Assembly (NCBI GenBank): GCA_949825065.1
Contig: OX463848.1
Span: 28,277,549 to 28,341,548, forward strand
DNA: 64,000 bases
From: Odontocerum albicorne
Lineage: Eukaryota; Arthropoda; Insecta; Trichoptera; Odontoceridae
Reading direction: 5' to 3'
Part shown: piece by piece, positions 54,915 to 64,000 of the stretch
How the letters are laid out: every line of letters starts with the position of its first letter
Numbering within the stretch: the first letter of the stretch is position 1
Made by a program: the position numbers and the translations under genes
Notes under the pieces: model-generated
Told to the model about the DNA's origin: nothing
Seen by the model: the letters and a program-made list of their open reading frames with translations, nothing else
The model's database searches: none

Positions 54915-55260
54915 AAAAAAATGAAGTGTTGAAGAACCAGAAACTTGGAAAGCCTTTGGATTAGTTGTAAGTGGTTTCCTGGGTAATAATAAAGCTGACA
55001 ATTACGAACAGCTTGTACAAGAACTCTTGCAGTTACCAGAATCTAGAATGTCGAATGTCACTGAAAATACACTTCCCGCATTCCCATCTAGACTTTTGCC
55101 CAGAGAACTTAGGAGCTCTAAGGGATAAACAAGGGGAAATATTCCATCAGGATATTCACAGAATGGAACAATTATATCAAGGAAGGTGGGATTCTAATAT
55201 GATCGGGGACTACTGTTGATTTTTTTTAGAAAGTGACACGTATTTCAATATTTTAACAAA
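54915..55260 (+). pseudogene. Conserved TE-associated ORF ('SLKIHFxHSHLDF' type)
   Basis: Frame 1 reads EEPETWKAFGLVVSGFLGNN, KADNYEQLVQELLQ. A frameshift near 55030 leads to frame 2: YQNLECRMSLKIHFPHSHLD, FCPENLGALRDKQGEIFHQD, IHRMEQLYQGRWDSNMIGDY, C, stop. I recall this motif string (W-x-AF, NFLGN-K-x-ENY, MSLK-x-HF-x-HSHLD-x2-PENLG, GE-x-FHQDI, YQG-x-W, DYCW) from uncharacterised proteins present in many copies in insect genomes, which suggests a mobile element. The class is unknown to me. The rest of the protein, which normally continues after DYCW, is absent. Confidence 0.6.
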
Positions 55261-56374
55261 AAATGTTGTTAGTAATCTGTTAATGGCTGTTTACTGTAAT
55301 GTAGGGGCTTCTAAGTTATCTAATTTGAGTTTTCATTCAATTTAATATGAAATCTCTAAAAAAAGTTGATTCTATCAAATTTATAAAAAAGGCTATTTTT
55401 TAACAAAAAATTGGTATATAAGGTCAATTTTTCTTATGGTAATTATTTTTAATTCTAATTTTTTTATTTTCTTATGTAACAAAATTGCATTTTGTGTCTA
55501 AATTTATTATTTCAGGAATTTATTTATTTTCATTGTTGTAATTACGACTTTTGAAATGCGTAAAAACGTACTTATTTTATTAAAACACTCCCCCTTCTGT
55601 TACACAAAAATGTTACGTGTTACAAACTTTTCACTGCAATTTTCGTAATCAACAGGGTCGATTTAGTAAGAATCAGCTAATTTAATCTCTGTTACAGACA
55701 AAAAGTTAAAATTTGTTAACTAGCGAATCAAAGAATACAAAAAATCCCCCTTAACAACTTTTTTTGGTCGATAGACTACACACACTTCCTATGAAACATG
55801 ACAGTAGCTGGATCTAAGCATTGCTCTTGTACAAAACCGAGATCATCCGCCTGAAGAGAGCGTCGAGGTAGCAACAATACACACGTGTTCTTGTGATGAA
55901 TGAAATAAGTTGGATTACAAAGTAAAGTATTATTATACATCATTAATTATTATTATATAATTGATTATTAATTATTATTATACAATATAATTGAGTCTCA
56001 TTGGTTATCGAGTTGATGAGAGTATGCAACGGGGTATTGTATAGTCAATTGAAAAGATATATCAACGTATTTTTCCATGTTATATGTCCTAAGTAAGATA
56101 CAGGCAAAAGCCTAGTGTACACGACAAAATAAAGGAAACAAATCTAGATCCTAAAAAAATGTGTGTCGACATTCAATTACCTGTTGTTTTATAAAAAAAT
56201 AAGTATTTTTAAAATTTCTTGTCATATATAAATAAATAAATAAAATCACTCAAAGGGCACCAAGGTTTCAAGTTTACATATCTCACGCTGCATCTTTTTA
56301 ATCCATAAAAAATGGATTGATATTGAAATTAAGGCTTATACATTCTTTTCTTTATAAATAAAGTTTTCTTCTTC
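55261..56374. other. No gene seen
   Basis: AT-rich. Shared 20-mer at about 56093 (see 52756-53897). Confidence 0.45.
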
Positions 56375-56545
56375 GTCGTAACCCAAATACTGAGGAACGT
56401 GACCCACACTGAAACTTCAGTATGTTGTGCACACTCTTCTACAGTCATCCCGGCAATCCTCTGTGTGTAGAGCCCATAGCAAAGGCAGCCCCGTAACATC
56501 TTCGTCCGATCATTCTACTAATTTTCCGTGTTTTGTATGTGATCT
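56375..56545 (-). mobile_element. LINE family E, 3' end
   Basis: The minus strand carries 'ggctgcctttgctatgggct' and 'gtgtgggtcacgttcctcag', matching the C-terminal codons (KGLPLSQALR region) and 3' sequence of the copy at 30.5 kb. Shifted frames. Confidence 0.6.
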
Positions 56546-56554
56546 ACACATTTT

Positions 56555-56765
56555 CAGTGCCAGTGACGACGAGTCTTTCCATGCCTATTTGCGTGAAATG
56601 TGATCGAAGAACTGAAAAATGCGTCGTCATTGCTGGACCTCGCAGTCGAGTGTCCTCTGGCCATTCCAACGTAAATTCAGTTGGAAAGCACACTAGCAAA
56701 TTCACTGCCCACACTGCTGTGCTGGATCCGATGTCGGAGCACACCGGGTTTTTTTTCTTGTCTTT
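56555..56765 (+). repeat. Unclassified dispersed repeat G, copy 2
   Basis: See copy 1 at 51385. This copy has 'tgctggacctcgcagtcgag', 'cattccaacgtaaattcagt', 'tggaaagcacac', 'cacactgctgtgctggatcc', 'ggagcacaccg'. ORFs on both strands exist but neither is shared with copy 1. Confidence 0.6.
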
Positions 56766-57374
56766 TTTTGAAAAAAAAAGTACATGACCGAAGTCATAGG
56801 TATTCTTATGCGTCGAGTATATAATCTCGAAAGCATCTTTCAAATATTAAGTTCTTCTGACGAAGAAGATTTTATATTTCGTTTCATCTATAAAACACCT
56901 AGCAATTTCGAAAGAGTATTATAATTAAAATAAATATTATAAAATAAGTTTTGTAAAATCACGCAGGCGTTCAAATGATTACCAAAAACATTTTTTAATC
57001 ACGAAAATAATAAAATTGTTTTGACTTAAATAAAAATTCGTGAACAAAAATGTAATGGTTATGTTCCGGGATTACACGGCCATTAACACAAATACTTAAT
57101 CCTTGGAGACAACAATATTTTCCGCTCATCCTGATGAGAATAAACGACAGAACGTACAAAGCCGTTGCTTCATTTAAAAGTCGAATCAGTGTCCCGAAAT
57201 GAAAATCTGGCGGTATTAACTTGTTCGAGTCCACAAACTTGTTTTACGCCCTTTATAAAACACGTTGAAAATTCGCGTATTGGCCTTTATCAATATCATC
57301 ACCTCAATGTCGATTTACTATCACATGACGGAAGTTCTACAAAGGTTTTTTAAAGTTCGTTTTCTCTGGTTAAG
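56766..57374. other. No gene seen
   Basis: ORF 56995-57234 (minus) unrecognised; nothing else. Confidence 0.45.
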
Positions 57375-58090
57375 TTTTCTTTCGATTCCGCCACATCCAT
57401 ATACCTCGTCATACATAAAGGTTCCTATTATAAAAGCTTTTCACTTTTCCCATTTTCAGAAATTAAATAATTGGATCATAACATGTTTTTCTTTGTTTTT
57501 TCAAATATCTCGTACCCTCTGTACCACTAGTAGTGATTATTTTTGTAAATCTTTAATCATTCATTCTTTTTTCGTTGTTGAACCGTCTCAATGGTCCTTT
57601 CTTCATCTTAAATATTGCGCCATTGTTCAATCCGTATTCTTTTCTAATTTCATCATTCCTTATTCTGTCAAACATTTGTCAAAGATGACCTCCGGGGTCT
57701 GGTGTCATTGTTTGAAGCTTGTCTGCTGATCCGGAGGTTGGGGGTTCGATCCCCGGTGGAAAGCAGATTAAAAAAATGGGATTCCAGTCTGGTTTTTATT
57801 TTGGGCTTATTAAAAAAAATCTTTCTGGTAGGTTGGAAGAGATTGCCACATGACAATAAACTCACCAGGTAAAAAAAAATGTTTCTCAACACATTCTAAG
57901 CGGCACTATCATTTTTACTTAATTTTTTTTACTTTGGCACTTTTTGCCACGTCCAAGTTCTGCGTTTATAATCTAAAGCTTGCTTCTTTTAAAATACTTC
58001 GGTCAGCTAACATATGTGTATTGCATAACACATTATTTACTCCATTGTCTGTTGTTACTCTTCTCTCAATACCGCATTTCCCCATGTAGC
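57375..58090 (-). mobile_element. LINE family A reverse transcriptase region, split by a SINE
   Basis: Minus-strand pieces flank the SINE. Above it (58090-57925): KCGIERRVTTDNGVNNVL..., TQNLDVAKSAKVK. Below it (57680-57375): RIRNDEIRKEYGLNNGAIFK, MKKGPLRRFNNEKRMND. The order (N/TWTWQK-x-K, then DRIRNxEI, then L-x-RF-x2-K-RMND) matches family A copies at 17.9 and 26.9 kb, with the SINE between. Heavily shifted. Confidence 0.6.
57685..57880 (+). mobile_element. SINE copy inserted in LINE family A
   Basis: 'gacctccggggtctggtgtc' (A-box region), 'gggggttcgatccccggtgg' (B box), 'gggattccagtctggttttt', 'ggttggaagagattgccaca', 'tgacaataaactcaccaggt'. One of the better preserved heads. Possible target duplication 'aaacatttgtc'/'aaaaatgtttc' is too imperfect to be sure. 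Confidence 0.8.
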
Positions 58091-58747
<657 letters not shown>

Positions 58748-58933
58748 CACGATCGAAATCCTCTTTTATTCGTTGAAAATCTATTTAGACATTGTTATGG
58801 GTCAGATTAATGTGGCGTGAAGTTTTAATTGACATTAAGCATTAAAAATGTAAAGCGAATTTGAGCGGAATACTTTTTTTCATATTGCTCAGACGCAGAA
58901 ATGTATAATGAAGTAGGACCATGAGGGAAAATG

Positions 58934-58984
58934 AAAAAATAAGTCAAGGTACTATTGAGCAAATAGTACCTTGACTTATTTTTT
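58934..58984. repeat. Perfect 23-bp inverted repeat, 5-nt spacer
   Basis: aaaaaataagtcaaggtact... (58934-58956) and its exact reverse complement (58962-58984); spacer gagca. Confidence 0.97.
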
Positions 58985-60403
58985 TCTGATACTATTGATA
59001 GTTATTTTAAAATCATCATCCTTCAAAGGAAGTTGAAAAACATTGTATTGTATAGTATTAGGATTTCATGCATACAGTTGAACCTGGCGTCTTTACTATG
59101 CAACAACGAGAAAGATGTTACAAATGCCTTGAGTCAAGCCAGACTAGCACCACTTTTAGAAAAAAGTGCGAAGCGAACCACAACCTCCGGGAAGACATAA
59201 CTATGCCTTACCGACAACTCGTAGCTAACGGAGGTAATCAGTATTATTTCCGAAACGAAAAGATGAAAAAAATAATGTGTCATAGTGTCGAAGGGTAGCA
59301 CAGTGAGTTAAGGTAACAAAAATGATGATTTTGCAACTATTAACGATTTTGTTTCGTGAAAAAAAAATTCGTTAATAGTTGTACAAGTCAATTGATGCAT
59401 CGTTTAAGATATTATGTCGTTGAGTGTCTTTTCCGATACGTACGTTGACAACTAACGTGGCAACTTAAAACATGGTTTTCAGTTATCCAAAGGAAGAAAA
59501 CTTCTTCCAATTTCCAGGTTTTAAAGCGAAAAATGTACCATATTATTTTGCACTTGAAATCGTATGATGAGGTGGTTTTCCGTTACCTTTCTCAATCGGT
59601 GGCTTCGGGAATATGTTCCTCAAGCTACCATCTTGTAATTACCAAATGTAATTGAATAATGAATAAAACAAGATTCGAGGGGTAAATCCAAATCTTAGAA
59701 AATATATTCTATGTAGTTAAAAACCATTTTTTTACAATAACATCCCATTCTCACTTAACTGCAGTAATACAGTAAGATTATTAGCGTAAACTTTAAATGG
59801 TCAAGAAAGCTACAGGTAAGCAACCGAACAGTCTAACTTAACATAGCGTTAAAAAAATATTGAAATCCTGTCAACCTGCGGGCATGATACGGTTAGCCCA
59901 TGGTCGATCAAATGACATCTCGTGAAATGACTACAGCCTAGGGAGTATCCATATTGAGTCAATGTTAATAAAAACATAATTTATTTAAAATTAAGATAAA
60001 ATATTTATAAATTCTAAGTTTTATCATTTTCTGTCGCAAATAAATATAGCTTATTTTTACAAAGTCCTTCCCGGATTTTTACAAAGATGAAACCTTAAAC
60101 CCGCAAAATATATCTCCGAAAAAAAAAGGTCTCTAAAAGCTTTGTGATGTTTTTAAATGAACTTGTATTTTTATTTGTATAATTATTCATAAGGCAAAAA
60201 GAGTTGGTTCTGACAATGTTGGTTTGGGGTTTATTGTGTAAACTAAACATTCTATGAATTTTTCATATTTTTGTAGGGAACAAATGTTGGGCAAATGCAC
60301 GTGAAATGCAAGTTTTTGTTATTAAAATCGTAATTTTTAGTTTCAGATACTGTCTACATTTTTAGTAGGGCCTTAAAATGATTTAAAAATTAGCTCATAT
60401 TTT
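58985..60403. other. No gene seen
   Basis: ORF 59068-59298 (76 codons, plus) has even base use but is unrecognised. A small hairpin (caactattaacga / tcgttaatagttg) lies at about 59336-59382. Confidence 0.4.
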
Positions 60404-60485
60404 GTAATTTGTTTTATCAAACACTATTTATTCCACTTTTTGTGACAAAAAGTGGAATAAACAGTGTTTGATAAAACTAATTACG
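60404..60485. repeat. Head-to-head Penelope termini forming a near-perfect palindrome
   Basis: gttttatcaaacactattta... (60411-60443), one G, then its reverse complement (60445-60477) with one mismatch; six further bases outside (gtaatt/aattac) also pair after one mismatch. The sequence is the outermost part of the Penelope-like terminus at 29.2 kb (caaacactgtttattccac). The hammerhead-bearing part is absent. Confidence 0.9.
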
Positions 60486-60539
60486 ATGTCTTACAATGTG
60501 TACAAACAATATATAGCTCCTTGATAGCTAATACTGTAT

Positions 60540-60923
60540 AGCTCCTCAAATATCTCAAACCGATGGACCATAATGCGGATTGTGGAGGAGTTCAAAGAAA
60601 ATGCTCAAAAATACCCTACAAACGAGTCTGGAAGCTCGGACACAGAATAATATCACCACAGTGGCTGCCAACATTTATAATTATCCGACGATTTCAACTA
60701 GTCAACTGGCATTGGAAGTTGGCATTAGTCGAAGGAATTCGTCCCTTATATTTTTATTTATTCCCTTACAAAATTGAACTGGTATACAGTCTAAATCCAG
60801 AGGACCTGCTTTTTCATCTAGATTTTTCCCGAAATTGCTACAATTTGCGGAGGAAGATCCAAACTTTATTAGTTGGTTGTTTATGTCGGACGAAGCCCAT
60901 TGCGACCATTACAGCAATGTTAA
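60540..60923 (+). pseudogene. Mariner-like transposase, 5' part (split by piggyBac)
   Basis: Plus-strand pieces: RTIMRIVEEFKENAQKYP, then TQNNITTVAANIYNYPTIST, SQLALEVGISRRN, HLFPYKIELVYSLNPEDLLF, HLDFSRNCY, and, after a shift, LLQFAEEDPNFISWLFMSDE, AHCDHYSNVN. This is the N-terminal HTH part and the first catalytic block (F-x-SDEAHF/C) of the DDE_3 mariner-like family, as in the deleted copy at 34.3 kb. It ends at TTAA 60920-60923 in the codons for V-N and continues at 63928. Two frame shifts in this part. The 5' end abuts the Penelope palindrome. Confidence 0.85.
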
Positions 60924-61335
60924 CACTTGCCGTACGGTGATGGATAGCGAGTGATCATGACTTATATTTTATTTAATTTCTCGAAATATACTGCTTGCAG
61001 GGTCTTCATACTTTATGTATTCCTCATCGAAACCTCTATGATTTGAATGATGTCATTAGGAAACAAAACATTCATAGTTAATTCAACAGAAATTAATGAT
61101 TTTAAATCGCGAATTGACGAAATGTCAAACACTCATTCTTTTTTGACAGTTCTTATAGCGCCCGTTCCAGAGGATCGTCACCAGTTTTATAATCCTGATT
61201 GTTATTTTTTATTTTTATCTGGTATGTTTTTTCTATTATCATTTTTTATCTGGTATGTTATATTGTACCATTACTCTTTTTATAATAAATGTACATTTTA
61301 TTTATTATTTCATTTTCAAAAATATAATAATTGAG

Positions 61336-63036
61336 ATGGCGGGAAATATCGATGGCGATGATAGCGATTTGGAATTTAAGGCGACAGGCAATATATCAGA
61401 ATCAGAAGATTTTGTCGAGGTACAGGATGAAGTATATTCTGATTTGGAGACGAGTGAAGAAGACGAAGAAATATTATTTACATCAAAACATGGATTCGAA
61501 TGGAGTTCATTACGAGTACCACCTCAATCTTCGAGGCATCGGTCGGGTATCAAATATTCTCATCCAAGATTCTGGACTGAGAAATTCAAGTATAAATGTA
61601 CATTCCATAAAAGATATGTGTTGTCTGTTTGTAAATGAAGAGGTGGTAAAAGTGATGTTTAAGAAACAAATCGTCATTTAAATCGAATTCATTCAGAAAA
61701 GAACCAACCAATATCAAAAGACGAGTTATATGAATTCATTGGAATATTGCTCGCACCTGGCAGAAATCGAACACGAAAGCTATCTTTGAGTGAATTGTGG
61801 ATAAGTGAAAGTCCCTTTTGCCAGTCATTTTTCACAACAGCTCTGTCTCGAGATAGATTTATCTATATTTACAGTCATATTCGTTTTGATGATAAAGAAA
61901 CCCGAGAAGAGAGATATCAGGGTTTTTTCAGATAAATTAGAACCAATTAAGTGGATTTCAAAAATGTTTATGGATATGTGCAAAAGCAATTATTCTCCAT
62001 CTTCGAATATAACTGTAGATGAACGTTTGCCAAACTTTAGAGAGAATTGTTCATTTCACGTGTACATGAAGTCTAAACTTGGTAAATATGGCATCAAAAT
62101 CTGGGTTGCTGCCGACTGCGGCGGCATATGACGCATAACAAATTTACAGGCTTATTCTGGTATGATAAATAATCGTAGAGAGAGATAAATCAAGGTAACT
62201 GAGTAGTTATAGAAATGGTTCAACCGCAGTATGGCACGAACAGGAGGATAACCACAGGTATTTTTATAACCTCCATCAAATTAGCCGATAATCTTTTATT
62301 AAAAGATTTAACTCTAACTGGCACGCTTCGAAAAAATAAAAGAGTAATCTCACTTGAATTTAAACCGTCTAGAGAGAAAACAATCCATAGTAGCTGAAAA
62401 TAAAATACTTGTTTCGTGTGTACCACAAAAAATAAAGCAGTATTATTATTATCCACTCAATTCAATGATGCAGAAATTGATTATTCAGAAAAACAAAAGC
62501 CACTATAGTAATTATACATCATTATAATAATACGAAAATTGGAGTAGATACGGGAGACCAAATTACTTGAGAGTACTCTTGCTCAAGGTCAACGAGAAGA
62601 TGGCCTTTCCGTCTTTTTATGGAAATTATAGATATGGCTGCATTGAATGCATACCTCTTATGGATAGACAAATATCCAGAGTGGAAACAAAATAATTAAT
62701 ACCACCGAAAACATTTCACAAGAGAGTTAAGTTTGGAATTGGCAATGCCCAATATCTTAAAAAGGAAAAATAGCAACAACAAGATGCTTTTAATACAGTT
62801 TTAACATATTGTGGCGAGTCAATATCCGAAACATTAGTAAATAATACCCTGTTGGCACCCCGTGAGGTCCTCAAAAGAGGAAGTTGTTGGTTTTATTAAA
62901 AACATTCGAGAAAAAAAACCAGGCTATTCTGCAATATTTGTCAAACACCTGCGTGTTTAGTACGTAGAATATAGTAAAAAAAAAAGTGGTTTCATGCCCC
63001 AATTGCGATAACTTTCTCCACAGGATTAAACTTTGA
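61336..63036 (+). pseudogene. piggyBac-like transposase, inactivated
   Basis: ATG at 61336 begins an acidic N-terminus (MAGNIDGDDSDLEFKATGNI, then a run of Glu/Asp), usual for piggyBac proteins. Frameshifts follow. Recognisable order: LAPGRNRTRKLSLSELW, SPFCQSFFTTALSRDRF, SHIRFDD, NITVDERLPNFRENCSFHVY (first Asp, D-E), KLGKYGIKIWV, MVQPQYGTNRRITTGIFITS (where family members have TTDNFFTS: the second catalytic Asp is Gly here), LTLTGTLRKNK, KIGVDTGDQ (third Asp), RRWPFRLFMEIIDMAALNAY, and a C-terminal cysteine-rich end with C-x2-C and C-x2-C pairs (FCNICQTPACLV, then SCPNC in a shifted frame). Stop at 63034-63036. It cannot transpose itself. Confidence 0.93.
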
Positions 63037-63323
63037 TTATATTATATGATATGTTTGTCCTATTTTCAAATTTTCTGTAGTGTTTATATTTTCCAAATTG
63101 CATATATTTTATTGATTTGAATTTCGTGTTTGTTTATATATAATTTTGAATTTCGTGTTTGTTTATACTATATAAATTTCTCGCCCTAAAACCTTGATTT
63201 TTGAATTTATATATTCATTTTATATTTTGTTTATATGTTATTTATTGTCTTTATTCGAATTATGGTTTTATTGCCAAACAAATACACGCTACATTTTATT
63301 GTATAATTTTATGAAAAAAAATT

Positions 63324-63927
63324 AAAAGGCTGGAAATCTCTTATCACGCATGCGCATTCTGAATGTTGCGCAGACCGAACGACGCAGCGTAAAAATAATA
63401 TTCTTATAGAAATGCCTTTCTGTTTTAGCTCTTATTTTATCATTTCTTACCTTTATTTTATATTATTCGACATTTTATTACATAATAAAATGATGTTTAT
63501 AGCTAATAACAAAAAATAACCTAGCAGATTTTGCATAATTTTAATTTGAAACATACATGTTTAGTGTACCCTCAGTGTCCAACGCCGTTACTGGCGTAAT
63601 TTTTTAGCACAGTAAGGGAAGTGTTAACAGGTTGGAGACCTCTTTTCAGTCATGCGCATTCTGAACGTTGCGCAGACCGAACGACGCAGTGGGAAAATTA
63701 TATTCGTATAGAAATGTCACTTATCTGTTTCAACTATTATTTTATCATTTCTTACACTTATTTTATATTATTCGACATTTTATTACACAATAAAATTATG
63801 TTTATAGCTAATTAAAAAAAAAAACTAATAGATTTTGCATAATTTTAATTTAAAACATACATTTTTAGTGTACCCTCAGTGTCCAACACCGTAACTGGCG
63901 TAATTTTTTAGCACAGTAAGGGAAGTG
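63324..63927. repeat. 302-bp tandem duplication of the piggyBac 3' end
   Basis: Each unit begins TTAA, A/C, AGG, T/C, TGGA and ends 'cagtaagggaagtg' followed by TTAA (63624-63627 for unit 1, 63928-63931 for unit 2). Shared landmarks: 'gcgcattctgaa', 'ttgcgcagaccgaacgacgc', 'tgtaccctcagtgtccaac', 'actggcgtaattttttagca'. Units differ at a number of sites, so the duplication is not brand new. Confidence 0.95.
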
Positions 63928-64000
63928 TTAACAAGCAAAACTGTCGTATTTGGCTATGTAAACTACAGCAACAAAAATTACATCCAGACGAATGAATTTG
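63928..64000 (+). pseudogene. Mariner-like transposase, continuation after piggyBac
   Basis: TTAA, then codons NKQNCRIWL, CKLQQQKLHPDE, stop. Family members have 'VNKQNCRIW ... LHP' directly after the first catalytic block. Runs off the window. Confidence 0.85.

Larger units (their letters stand above)
60924..63927 (+). mobile_element. piggyBac-like element, 3.0 kb
   Basis: Bordered by TTAA on both sides (60920-60923 and 63928-63931), the piggyBac target site. The ends match as inverted repeats over about 16 bp: CACTTGCCGTACGGTG on the left and, inverted, CACTTCCCTTACTGTG on the right. It holds a broken piggyBac transposase gene and a duplicated 3' end. Removing it, with one TTAA, rejoins the mariner-like reading frame exactly. 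Confidence 0.93.

Noticed and set aside
59068..59298. 76-codon ORF starting MHTVEPGVFTMQQ as a gene
   Set aside because: No known motif; other frames over the same bases look equally plausible, so there is no basis for a call.
61336..63036. A domesticated piggyBac (PGBD-like) host gene
   Set aside because: Several frameshifts and stops, a replaced second catalytic Asp, and intact TTAA-bordered ends indicate a dead transposon.

Overview
This window looks like AT-rich, gene-poor animal DNA, most likely from an insect. The evidence is the mixture of mobile elements: mariner and Tc1/mariner relatives, a piggyBac element, a pogo/Tigger remnant, Penelope-like retroelements, several LINE clades and a tRNA-derived SINE. 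There are no operons, ribosome binding sites or prokaryotic genes. I found no convincing host protein-coding gene, no functional tRNA or rRNA gene, and no CRISPR array. Every protein-like signal that I recognise belongs to a mobile element, and all are broken. Order and species cannot be fixed from this sequence alone.

Layout. 1-7.1 kb: Tigger C-terminus, a mariner remnant, SINE pieces, a LINE 3' end with a (TGGA)n tail, a PHD-finger ORF and a 2-kb hAT-like transposase remnant. 7.8-19.6 kb: LINE pieces of at least three kinds, a 384-bp mariner MITE, SINEs, and a Penelope-like insertion in a LINE reverse transcriptase. 20.4-26.2 kb: a 977-bp internally deleted mariner with clear termini, a foldback, another Penelope-like copy, and a DD82E (Sailor-type) transposase gene with a recognisable intron. 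26.4-31.6 kb: nested LINEs, a Penelope-like element with a GIY-YIG domain and hammerhead-like motif, and a solo-LTR-like repeat. 32-44 kb: a 547-bp deleted mariner-like element, tandem repeats, LINE reverse transcriptase pieces, and two Penelope-type termini. 44-58 kb: many SINEs (one with a perfect 31-bp inverted duplication), a LINE whose 3' tail matches the SINE tail, a second LTR-like copy and a conserved TE-type ORF. 58.5-64 kb: a 213-bp (TA)n tract and a piggyBac element inserted at TTAA inside a mariner-like transposase gene.

The clearest stories are (1) the nested piggyBac-in-mariner insertion, whose host reading frame rejoins across one TTAA; (2) two families of Penelope-type termini carrying hammerhead-like motifs with the same layout; (3) a LINE/SINE pair sharing a 3' tail; (4) near-perfect hairpins with short spacers, one placed inside a SINE whose unmutated form can be read from sister copies; and (5) an excess of the 8-mer TACTCGTA. 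Assignments come from reading translations and repeats by eye; element boundaries without terminal repeats are approximate.
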